Shown: piece after piece, positions 50,301 through 59,092 of the stretch | Numbering within the stretch: the stretch's first letter is position 1 | Layout of the letters: every line of letters starts with the position of its first letter | Assembly: GCA_035772735.1 (NCBI GenBank) | Contig: JASDFA010000010.1 | Span: forward strand, 89,923,001 to 89,987,000 | Length of the DNA stretch: 64,000 nucleotides | Source: Datura wrightii | Lineage: Eukaryota > Streptophyta > Magnoliopsida > Solanales > Solanaceae | Direction: 5' to 3' | Made by a program: the position numbers and the translations under genes | Notes under the pieces: model-generated | The model's input: the letters and a program-made list of their open reading frames with translations, nothing else | Told to the model about the DNA's origin: nothing | The model's database searches: none

Positions 50301-53300
50301 CTATAATATGAATAGGATGCGTCTATCTTTGGATTACTGTTGAATGATCTGCAGGCGGTAGAGGCAATCATGAAACAACAGACACCAGTTGTGACACTCT
50401 ATGTTGAGAAAGGTTGTACTTCTATACCAAAAGGTGTACAAAAGAAGAAGAAAAAGGCTCACAATGCTAAAGCAGCTGCAGCTCCAACTGGAGGTGTGAA
50501 AACCCTAAAGGCAAGTGTTTTCAATTGCAAAAGGCCAGGCAATTGGTAGACGCAGCGTCCAGTTTTCTTAGACAAGTTGAAAAACAAGCCATGTAATTCA
50601 CTTTACTTGTCATTGAAACACTTTTAGCGATTGTTTCTACCATATCATGGTGTTTAGACTCAGGAGCTACTGATCACATCTGCATTACTTTGTCGGGGTT
50701 TCAAGAAACGCTGCGAGCTGATTAGAGGTGAAGTTGGCATTTTTCTAACGGATGGTTCGTAACGGAAATATTAGTATTAGGAAATATTTGTATTTCGTTT
50801 GGTAGTGGTAGAGTTGTAAGTTTAAAAGACGCATTATATGCACCTGTTGTTGGAACAAATTTAATTTTCGTTTATAGAGCTTTGAGAGATGGCTATTATG
50901 TTAATTTTTCTGAAAACCACTTTGTTAATAGCAATAATAAACATTTTATCTCAATTGGTACATTGATTGATGGACTTTTTATTATTAATGTCTCTTCTGA
51001 ACTGCAAAACCTACAGAACTACCCACAGCACTGAATAATGTTACTCTTTCAACTAAAAGAAAACGTTTTTCAAAATTCAATGAGACTTATTTATGGCAGT
51101 TACGTCAATGTCATATAAATCTAGATTTAGACAGGATTTCGAGGTTGGTTTGAGATGGGCCCCTAGGTTCATTGAAAGTAGAGGCACTATCGACCTGTGA
51201 ATCCGATTTAGAAGGGAAAACAACTAGGAGACCTTTCCCATAGAGCCAGTAATAAATTAGAGTTAATTCATTCTGATTTATGTGGCCTAATGAACGTCCA
51301 AGCAAGAAGTGGTTATGAGTATTACGTGACTTTCAGTGATGATTACTCGAAATATGGTATTTGATAAACCATAAGTTTTGAATGCTTTGAAAAATTCAAA
51401 GAATTTAAGACAAAAACGGAGAAACATGACGAAAAATATATTAAGGTTGCAACCTGATTGTAGTGTTGAAGACCTCCCCACAGAGCTTATTAGTTATTAA
51501 TACAAGGAATTACGCCTCAATTGTTTGCACCTAGAACACCACAACATAGCAGAAAGGAGAAATGGGACTCAGAAATTGTTAGATCTATGATGAGTTACTT
51601 TGATTTGCCTTCTTTGTTTTGGGATATGCACTAAAAACTGCAAATTACATTCTAAACTTAATTCCTTCTAAGTTTATATCCATGACAGTCTGAACGGGTT
51701 ATTCAGATCTTGGAGGACATGCTTAGAGATTGTGCGATTGATTTTGGTGGCCATTGGGACTATCAGTTGCCTTTGGCAGAGTTTGCTTATAATAATAGCT
51801 ACCAATCGAGTATACAGATGGCGTCGTTTGAGGTTCTATATGGTCGCAAGTGTCGTTCTCCAATTGGATGGTTTAAACCTGGCGAAGCACAATTATTAGG
51901 TCCAAATTTAGTTCAGCAAACTTGGAGAAAGTTGCATTGATACGGGAACGACTTAAGACAGCACGAAGCAGACAAAAGTCTTATGCAAATAAGAAAGTCC
52001 GTGATATGGAGTTCATGAAGGGTGAGAAAGTCTTTCTAAAAGTTTCCCCTATGAAAGAAGTTATGAGATTTGGCCGGAAAGGTAAGTTAAGTCCTAAACG
52101 CATTGGTCCTTATAAGATTTTGGATCGGATTGGGTTGGTGGCGTACAAACTTGCTTTACCTCCGAGATTGTCCATTGTTCATCCTTGTTTCACGTGTCCA
52201 TGCTTAGAAATATGTTCATGATGATAGTCCTAAGATCCAGCCTAAGGATGTGGAACTTGATGAGAATTTGACTTATGAGGAAGGTCCAATATCTATCATT
52301 GATAGGCAAGTGCGGCAATTGAGGTCTAAGAAAGTGGCTTCTGTCAAAGTGTTATGGCGCAATCATCCAACCAAGGAGGCTACTTGGGAGTCTGAGATGG
52401 ACATGCGAGATAGATACCCTCACCTATTTGACACTACAGGTATGATCTTAGACCCGTTCGAGGACGAACGTTATTTTTAGAAGGGGAGAATGTAATAACC
52501 CCAATTTAATAAAGGGTTATTTAGTAATTAAGCAATAAAAGAAAAGAAAGATAAGAATTTAAAAATAATTATAATAATAGTGATAATAATAAGGGTCAAA
52601 GCCCAATTGAACTAAAAAAATAATAATAATAATAATTCTATTGGAAAAGCTACAGAATGCAGCAAAAAAAAACATAACGCAGAAATAAAAAAAACGCAGA
52701 AGAGGAGAAAGAAAGGAAGAGAAAAGGGAAGAAAAGAAGAGAGAAAAATAATCTATAGGCAATCAAATTATGTTTGTTTTCTGGTATTATTATCAATATT
52801 AAGTATTAAGTCCTTCGTAACATTATTATAGATCCCCTATTCATGGAGTTGGCTATTTTTCAGCGCCGGTGTAGCTTACGATGTGTTTGGAATCCCTCCG
52901 CCATTGTATTATATAAAACAGGAAATAGGGAGTGTTCTACTTATATCATGTATAGAAACATGTAGATCTTTATCTCTCTAAGGCACATGGACATGCTATC
53001 CTTCTCAGACTGCCTTAGCTCTTAATTTCTCATCTAAGTACAGGAATACACATAGCCAGCTGCCAAAAACAAGGTCTCTTCATCCAGTAAAGCATAAGGA
53101 CAAATAACAATGATCAAGATGTATAGCTAACAGCAATACTAAGATATCCAAAGATTAAAAAACAATTGTTGGTTTCACCTCGAAACAGAGAACTAAGGCA
53201 AGGTTGTGCTACAAGGAGGAAAACGGGAAGGCTAATTAGAGCAAGCATATGGTGCATCTTTTCATGCTATACACCTTTAAGAAAGCAGGTCTCCTAATAA

Positions 53301-54410
53301 TGAAAATGGTTACTAACCTTTCTTGCCTCAAGTTCATTGAGCATCCTGTATCAGAAATTAGGAGTTAATAATAGCAACATGAGAGGAATATATTAAATTT
53401 TGTGATTGAGTCACCATGATTACCAGGTAAAACAAGGTGACTGAAATGCCGAGCATGACCACATTGTCTAGGAAGAAGTAATATCTGTTGACATGTGAAA
53501 AGTATGATATGCTTAAAATCTCAAATAGAACAAAGTATACAAGGAAAAGAAAGGACCATAGCCAGACCAAAGATATGAGACTGAATTTCAAAAGACGAAT
53601 AGCATCCCGGAATTAGACAATAAGCAAAAGAAGATAAAAGCCTCGATAACTATCAGATGGTTTATCTCAAATATAATATCGTGAATTCTGAAAGCTCGCT
53701 ATTTCAGACACAATCTTATCAGAAGCAATCACAGCCAAAAGCTAGGCATGTTGCAGTATATAAGGAGACGTAGAAGGAAAAAAGACAACGTAACGTAAAC
53801 CATAGGTGAGATCTAAGGATTGACATCAGTTCGAAACCAATTTACCTAATTACCCAAACAACGAACAGCACTCCCTGTTTGGATAACTGATATTCTAAAC
53901 CAAACAATGCTGACATTTCATTGACCAAGATAGACTATTGACAGAGATAGACTATTGACAGATGATCATCATGTACTTTAACCCAATAGCTCAATAATGT
54001 AGTTATCTTAAAACCGACAAAATGTCACAGCTCAGACGCAAATGTGCAAGAATTTTGGGTTGAAATGTTCTAAATAGAGTTTAGCAAAAAATTGACCTCC
54101 TAAGAAGCTGAAAATTAATCTGCATCTTAGTAAGATAAGAAACATTTTATATCCCGCTATAAATAGACATTACCTCTTCTGTTGCGACAGAGGAAATTCT
54201 AGATGTAGGCACTGCAGGTCGAACCGCATGCATAGATTTCCTTGAACACTGCCCAAAAGAAGAAACAAAAATTTCGCAGTATTAATTTCATGAACCCATC
54301 ATAAAGTTCCGAACAGAGTACGCAACTAACAAAAAGAGAGGCAAAATCAGGAGTCATACCGAAGCAGAAGAGGCGCCAGAAGCGACCTTGCGCCTTAAAA
54401 CGCCCAGCAT
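44382..54410 (-). CDS. DLST: Dihydrolipoyllysine-residue succinyltransferase, E2 of mitochondrial 2-oxoglutarate dehydrogenase complex
   Basis: E2 transfers the succinyl group from the lipoyl arm to CoA in the TCA cycle (mitochondrial matrix). Exons on the minus strand: 54410-54360, 54248-54174, 47799-47729, 46767-46693, 46609-46554, 46473-46429, 46322-46041, 45937-45843, 45293-45203, 45118-45008, 44851-44657, 44573-44382 (stop). Phases join exactly from 47799 on. The Arg/Ser-rich start ('[17 protein letters not shown]') is a targeting peptide. The lipoyl domain follows, with lipoyl-Lys in 'QIETDKVTIDV', then a Pro/Lys/Glu linker and the catalytic domain ending '[20 protein letters not shown]' with active His and Asp. 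There is no E1-binding domain, as is usual for plant E2-OGDH. The intron after exon 45118-45008 has a GC donor. Exon 2 ends in phase 0 but exon 3 needs two preceding bases, so a small exon (targeting-peptide part) is unplaced. Confidence 0.93.
48011..48646 (+). repeat. 5' LTR of a decayed copia element
   Basis: TGTTAGGATATACTATTAAC to ...TTCTTTTTCTAACA, 636 bp, followed by ATTGGTATTAGAGT (48647-48660), a mutated initiator-Met primer binding site. No matching 3' LTR is found within the intron, so target duplications cannot be checked. Confidence 0.75.
48647..51690 (+). pseudogene. Decayed copia gag-pol fragment in the E2 intron
   Basis: After a long leader, gag pieces appear at 49850-49945 ('[20 protein letters not shown]') and 49944-50210 ('[20 protein letters not shown]', '[19 protein letters not shown]'). 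A Lys-rich block follows, then the protease '[19 protein letters not shown]' near 50655, a GAG-pre-integrase block at 50880-51000 ('[20 protein letters not shown]') and integrase scraps ('[16 protein letters not shown]' near 51315). RT and RNase H are absent. It ends abruptly at about 51690, where gypsy sequence takes over. Stops and shifts throughout. Confidence 0.8.
49351..49860 (+). repeat. ~259-bp tandem duplication in the copia leader
   Basis: 'cagtatactccctatc' at 49351 recurs at 49610, and the following sequence ('tatatgcgtactgcacgagt', 'cccatcgattggctgttcac') repeats in the same order with few changes. The second copy runs directly into the gag start region. Confidence 0.85.
51690..52480 (+). 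pseudogene. Gypsy integrase C-terminus and chromodomain-like tail fragment
   Basis: In-frame blocks: 51710-51940 ('[20 protein letters not shown]'-type integrase core end, with '[13 protein letters not shown]'), 51922-52221 ('[20 protein letters not shown]', '[18 protein letters not shown]', the GPY/F-like module) and 52250-52480 ('[20 protein letters not shown]', '[18 protein letters not shown]'). Two frameshifts separate them. The catalytic Asp residues lie upstream and are missing, so the fragment begins exactly where copia sequence stops. Confidence 0.87.
52481..52850 (+). repeat. Polypurine tract and start of a gypsy 3' LTR
   Basis: AAGGGGAGAA (52481-52490) is followed by TGTAATAACCCCAATTTAAT, a typical gypsy LTR start. 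The sequence is then A-rich and low in complexity (ATA/AAT runs, GAA-rich block at 52660-52750). The right end of the LTR is not clear. Small frames on the other strand here are low-complexity artefacts. Confidence 0.6.
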
Positions 54411-54600
54411 CGTAGATTTGGTCTATTAAAGCTGTTAAACAAATAAAAAGAAGTTTAGTGTGTGAAATAATATCTGGATGGTGGCGATAAAGTAGATCTC
54501 TTACAGAATATAGAAGAAAAAAATGGAGAAGATCAAAGAGTAGGGTTTAGGAAAGCGCCGATTGAGAAAGGGAACAGAGAGGCAAAGTCTCAAGGGAGAA
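54411..54600 (-). other. 5' untranslated region of the E2 gene with a small intron
   Basis: Reading on the minus strand, a CT-rich leader ('tttgcctctctgttcccttt' then 'cctaaaccctac') ends at a donor CT|GTAAGAG at 54505/54504. An acceptor TTTAACAG lies at 54439-54432, leaving 54431-54411 as leader before the ATG at 54410. The implied intron is about 73 bp. The transcription start is not defined; no TATA box is obvious. Confidence 0.5.
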
Positions 54601-55127
54601 CCAGTTCGCACTTCCTGCAGCAGCTTGCTTTTTTCTTATTCAAACTATTCTTCTTCTTTCTTTTTTTCTTTTTTTGCCTTCCAGAAGGAGGTGAGAGAAT
54701 AAACTGGAAATGTCAACTTGTCCCCAAAAGAGAATTAGAGAAATGAAAAAATATACACAAATTATCCCCTAAAGTTAGGTTAATACATTATTTGCTCCCC
54801 GAGCTTGTAAGCAAAACCTTTTTACTATATTTTTTCACCATTTATCAAATTGATCCAGTAGAGAGAGAAGCACTCTACATTTCTCGCTTCTTCCTTCCCA
54901 TCTTTGTCTCTACCAATAACATTTGGTTTGAAAATAACCATAATTGACCTCTTCCGGAGGGCCTCCCATCCCTCCTCTGGCACCACCAGACCTCCCCCCT
55001 CCCAATTTTCGAGTGTTTTGCTTCTTTTAATTTTAAAAATTTATTCGCTAGTAAACCCCAATCTCAGAAAATTGAACATATCCTTAATATTTCAATAGTC
55101 AATCCATCTTTGAACTTTGTAGCAGCC

Positions 55128-55135
55128 CTTGGAGG
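55128..55135. repeat. Target-site duplication CTTGGAGG, left copy (hAT element)
   Basis: Directly precedes CAGGGGCGG at 55136. The same eight bases follow the right end at 55844-55851. Eight base pairs is the hAT-superfamily length. Confidence 0.9.
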
Positions 55136-55261
55136 CAGGGGCGGAGCCACCTTTGTCCGAGAGGTGTCAAGCAACACTCTTTCATCGGAAATGCATATGA
55201 TATATATATAGATTAAATTTTAATTTTATAGGTATATATCCTAATGTTGACACCTCTTGGC

Positions 55262-55345
55262 ACAGGATGGAGGCTTAGCTTAGCAGTTAAGTGATTGCAA
55301 AAGTTTTCTTAAAGATTGTGTGTTCGATCCTCCCATGCAACAAAA
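55262..55345 (+). repeat. tRNA-like (SINE-like) segment inside the hAT element
   Basis: 'TAGCTTAGCAGTTAAGTG' resembles a pol III A box region, and 'GTTCGATCCTCC' about 35 bases later is a good B box (consensus GGTTCGANNCC). The spacing is close to that of tRNAs and tRNA-derived SINEs, but no tRNA cloverleaf is complete and no anticodon can be assigned. It may be a SINE head captured by the element, or a normal part of this hAT family. Confidence 0.5.
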
Positions 55346-55574
55346 GTGTAAAGTTTATCCCTTTTATTTTCTTTTTATAAGCAACTAAAACAAAATTTTC
55401 ATCTTTTTTCTTTTTAAAAGATTGAAACATGAAGTTATTTTTTAAAAATTAAAAAGACGTGTGGGGAGTGGGGACGGGGTATTAGGGTTAAAAAAACATA
55501 CTGAGGGATTAAACAAATCCCCAATTTCAAAATGTGTGCTCGCTTGTTTATTCTTCTCTACAACTTTATCGAGT

Positions 55575-55760
55575 GTCGACTGCCGTTGTGATAATGTAAT
55601 TACTTTCTGCTTCATTAGTAAAAATATTTCAAGAGATAAAACCTCGTCGAGTACGGTTGTAATAATGTAATTACTTTCTGCTTCATTAGTAAAAATATTT
55701 CAAGAGATAAAACTTCGTCGAGTACGGTTGTGATAATGTAATTACTTTCTGCTTTAATTA
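55575..55760. repeat. 71-bp tandem repeat, ~2.5 copies
   Basis: 'ataatgtaattactttctgc' starts at 55591, 55662 and 55733, an exact 71-bp step. Each unit continues with 'aaaatatttcaagagataaa' and 'cgtcgagtacggttgt'; the units are nearly identical. The third is partial and ends close to the right inverted repeat. Confidence 0.9.
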
Positions 55761-57090
55761 GTATAATTTATTTTGTTGATTTTTTGTGTGTTTATTTCTT
55801 TATATTTTTACACCCCTTAATAAAAATATTGGCTTCGTCACTGCTTGGAGGGACTATCAACAAATGAAAGTTTACAAGGAAGAAGTCCAACTGGAGCATC
55901 ATCCCTATGAGTTGATAGCCGAAAAATCAGTAGTGAGTTTCTCAAAGGAACAACATGTCAAACTAGTCGTGACTTGTTAGTTTACTATCATATGTAAGTT
56001 TCCTAGAATTAGACCTTCGATTGAAAGGATACAATTTGATTTTGGGAGAACTATGCCTATCAAAGGTATTGTCCAGATTAATGTGCATAATCTTCATCGT
56101 GGTTTTATTGGTTTTGCTCTTGAAGAAAATCATAGGAACGTGTATAGCAGAAATTGTATTCAAATCTTTGCATGCGAATGGAACTTCTAAAATTGATTAT
56201 TGATTTCAAGTCAGAGGTTGAGACTGCTTTTGACTCTATTTGGGTTAACCGCCCAAACTTGCGGTGGCACTTCTTCGAATTGAATTCTTTGTGTCAAAAT
56301 TTTTATCCAATTTGCATACCTACTATTTTTTTATAAAGACACTCTATCGAATACTAAGCCTACTACTGTCAAAATCAAAGTGGAAATTAGCATTACCAGA
56401 CCACTCGCCCATGAAGTTCAGATTGAAATTCAAAACAAAACAGGAATGAAAAAGATAGACGTGTAAAAAACTGAGTATGAGTTCATACCCCAATTCTGCT
56501 TTTTTTGTAGTCCATGGCCATAGTGAAAAAAAAAACAAGGTCCAGAACCCTAAATTCAGGCAAGGTCCTTCTATTTATGGGAAGGAAACTGCTCAATAGC
56601 CTAAAGAAAAACAAGTTACCCCCCTCTATCTCTCTCTGTTGTGAGCAAGACTTCCCAGGATATGCAAGTGAATAAAAACACTACTATTATCATAGAATCG
56701 GGAGACGTTACTATGAAATTAGAAACAAGTGCAACAGAAAAAGGGTGGACCATTGTTGGTAAAGGGAAAGGAAATAGAGGAAAGCTAAGAACGATGCAAT
56801 AAATCCCTAAACCAGTCAGACAATTTCTCCTTTCAAATTCCCCAATTCAAGATCACAAATATGGAGACTAAAAGCATCAAAGCTTTGGATCTATCTCTTA
56901 CTGAGGTTATAGTGAACTCTCAAACTAATCTTGTTAAAATAGTGAAAAATGGTGAAAAGTGTTAAATTCAGTGGCGTAACTCTAACCCTCTAATGGAGTA
57001 CCTCATGAAAGGAAGGTCGGAAAGATAAAAAAAAGTAATATTTTCTTAATTGCCCCTTATGAAAGAAATAACAAAAGGGGTAGATAGGTG

Positions 57091-58763
57091 ATAACGCTCA
57101 AATTACACTCCTGAAGAAGTATAACGCGGACATTGTCAATAAAGAACCCAACTAAGGTTGGGGTCTATCCCACAGAAAATATGATTAGGATGTCGAGTAA
57201 TACTAGTATTTATGTTTTTAGTTTAGTTATTTTCTAATGGGGGGTTTAAATAAATAATCAAGTAAGAATGTGGAAAATAGGTGTTGTGATCAAGTTTATG
57301 TAATTAACTAGGGAAGTGTTCCCCATAGATTCATAACAACTTCGGGTTATAACTCTAGTGATCTATCCTAATACTTAGCCTACAGTATTGATAACTTATG
57401 TTCATCCAAACGACTGATTCATCCCTCTTGGATGACTATACTCAATTACCAGATTAGGTCTCTTGAGTGATTTCACTCTAACCATTATCAATTATTTCAA
57501 ATTAACTATCCTGCGATCGCAACTCAAGTTATTCAATGAAGCTAAAGTTCAAGGCTTTGTTGTTCTTCCCTTTTCCTAATCTCTATTTCTTTAGGTTTAA
57601 GAAAGTAGTGAATACGGGCAAGTCCTAACATTGCGCAAGGTTAAGAAATATTTATGATGAAGATATGAACAATACAAGCATGTGTATTGGTTAGAATCAC
57701 CTTATGTTAACCCTAGTTAGTCATCCGCCATAGCTCCCACAAGCCTTGTTGTGGAGGTTTTAGCTCTTCATGATTACAAGAAAAAAATTAGATTTAATGG
57801 AAGAAAACATAATTAACAACTTACAACGATGATTGAAGAAAAATCCAATTGATTATTGCACAATCAAACTATGATCAATTCAAGGACTATTCAAGAAAAT
57901 CTCAAGTAATTCGTGTTTGATCTCCAAGTAGTGCTAGGAAAACCAAAAATTATGATTACAAACTAATGAATTGGTCCCTCTAAAGAAAATAACCTAAAAA
58001 GTATTTATACACATAGTTGAAAATCTTTCCTAAATTAATAGGGAACTGTTGCCAACTTATCCTACGAGTCATAGCATAAAGCTACAAGTCGTGGCTTCCA
58101 TTTGTAGTACGTAATGCAGCTTTGAAATCTGTCAAGTCCTGGGAGTTGGTACGACTCGTACAATGATGCTACGAGTCGTACGTTGCCTGTAGTGTTCTGG
58201 TCTTGTGAAGTCTGGCATCCTTAAAGTTTTCCACGAGTCCTTGATATGGTTCGTACTTAAATGTTATGACTCGTGGTATCTACTTGTATCCTGGGATCTT
58301 CCAACTTGACATGCTCTCTGAATTTTTCTACGGCTCCTTGGTACGACTTGTATGTTGTCATCACGTCCCGCGTCTTCCAGTTGTATCAGGAACTCAAGCA
58401 AGTTCACAACTTTTGAACTTTTCCACAACTCATTGGTATGACTCATACCAAGATAGTACAGCTCGTACCAAGAGTCGTAATTGGGCTCCAGCAATTATGC
58501 AACTCCTCTGTATTTTCTCACGACTGCCAGGTACGACTTGTACCATCAAGGTACGACTCGTACCACCAAGGTACGACTCGTATTGAGGTCTACACTTGAC
58601 CCATTTTCTGCACTTTTTCCTCTCCTTTTTCAAAATCCAACTCCAAAACCTGATTTTCCTGAAAATAAAGTAAAAACACCTCATATTTGTATAAACATAC
58701 CTAAGACCAAGAATTTTTTCTAAGTTTTAAGCATCAAAAGTGTTGTATAACTACAACACATCA
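57091..58763 (+). repeat. Probable LTR of a further element (family G)
   Basis: TGATAACGCTCAAATTACAC at the left and ...ACTACAACACATCA at the right give TG...CA ends, and a gag-like start codon lies 30 bp past the right end. The left end resembles a repeat I associate with Solanaceae genomes. A partner LTR and a clear primer site are not visible, so the call rests on ends and context. Positions 58060-58585 carry an array of TACGACTCGTA-type near-palindromes, including a 20-bp tandem run at 58530-58582. Confidence 0.5.
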
Positions 58764-58792
58764 ACTTACCATTTATTGCATGATCATAGGAT

Positions 58793-58903
58793 ATGGCACC
58801 AAAACGAGGAGCACCAAAGGGTGGCAAGGCCAATACACCAAAAAGGTCCCGACTTCAGGACGGTGACATTGAGGAGTATCTCCAACCACTAGGAGAGCTA
58901 TAA
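58793..58903 (+). pseudogene. N-terminal gag-like fragment of element G
   Basis: Starts 'MAPKRGAPKGGKANTPKRSR' and stops after 36 codons at 58901-58903. The Lys/Arg-rich start fits the beginning of a gag-region protein. The protein relic resumes, in other frames, after the solo LTR at 61465, with motifs of the 'putative plant transposon protein' domain. The two parts were probably one gene before the LTR inserted. Confidence 0.5.
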
Positions 58904-59092
58904 CATTAGCTCCGACCTTATCATCCGCTCACTCCACTAGGGTGGCATCAACAGACACCTCATCTCTAGGATCTTCATCCTAGTCATCAGAGGAACTAGC
59001 CATAAGTGAGGACTTCGTGTGAGGAATATTTCTTCAATCCAGTGGATGACAGATAAATATTTCTTCTAGGGAGTCCACAAGTGAGGACTCTG

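Larger units (their letters stand above)
47800..54173 (-). other. 6.4-kb intron of the E2 gene, filled with retrotransposon debris
   Basis: The interval lies between resolved exons 54248-54174 and 47799-47729. It contains a plus-strand copia fragment (48011-~51690), a plus-strand gypsy pol tail (~51690-52480) and an LTR start (from 52491). The remaining 52.85-54.17 kb is AT-rich. Two short splice-flanked candidates on the minus strand are 53345-53318 (28 nt) and 53208-53179 (30 nt), but neither keeps the frame needed to link exons 2 and 3. At least one real small exon must lie here. Confidence 0.7.
55136..55843. mobile_element. Non-autonomous hAT-type element (708 bp)
   Basis: The terminal inverted repeats are CAGGGGCGGAGCCA on the left and TGGCTTCGTCACTG on the right (reverse complement CAGTGACGAAGCCA): 11 of 14 positions match. 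It is flanked by a perfect 8-bp duplication, CTTGGAGG. No transposase frame is present, so it would need a transposase in trans. Inside are a tRNA-like promoter segment (55262-55345) and a 71-bp tandem repeat (55575-55760). It interrupts the DUF4283 relic. Confidence 0.9.
54985..56850 (+). pseudogene. LINE-type DUF4283 protein relic, split by a hAT element
   Basis: Left piece: 'FNFKNLFASKPQSQKIEHIL' and 'SLNFVAALGG' up to 55135. Right piece from 55851: 'DYQQMKVYKEEVQLEHHPYE', a region with 'FGRTMPIKGIVQINVHNLHR' and 'GFIGFALEENHRNVYSRNC', 'EVETAFDSIWVNRPNLRWHF', then 'TKPTTVKIKVEISITRPLAH' and 'EVQIEIQNKTGMKKI', and 'EYEFIPQFCFFC', the start of a zinc knuckle. The order fits plant DUF4283 proteins, mostly LINE ORF1-type and close to RNA-binding Gag in role (family knowledge). 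Many stops and frameshifts. No endonuclease or RT follows. Its left edge lies some 0.4-0.6 kb from the E2 promoter. Confidence 0.72.

Noticed and set aside
52559..52762. Phe/Tyr-rich minus-strand frame
   Set aside because: Arises from A-rich, AAT-repeat low-complexity LTR sequence.
53318..53345. Coding exon of the E2 gene (28 nt)
   Set aside because: Good splice-site flanks on the minus strand, but in the phase left by exon 2 it reads an immediate stop; not accepted without transcript data. The same applies to 53179-53208.
55262..55345. A functional tRNA gene
   Set aside because: A-box and B-box-like segments are present, but no acceptor stem, anticodon loop or terminator can be formed; kept only as a tRNA-like segment.
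58264..58684. Several overlapping 70-100 aa frames on both strands
   Set aside because: They mirror the near-palindromic TACGACTCGTA array of the family G LTR, which is open on both strands by composition.
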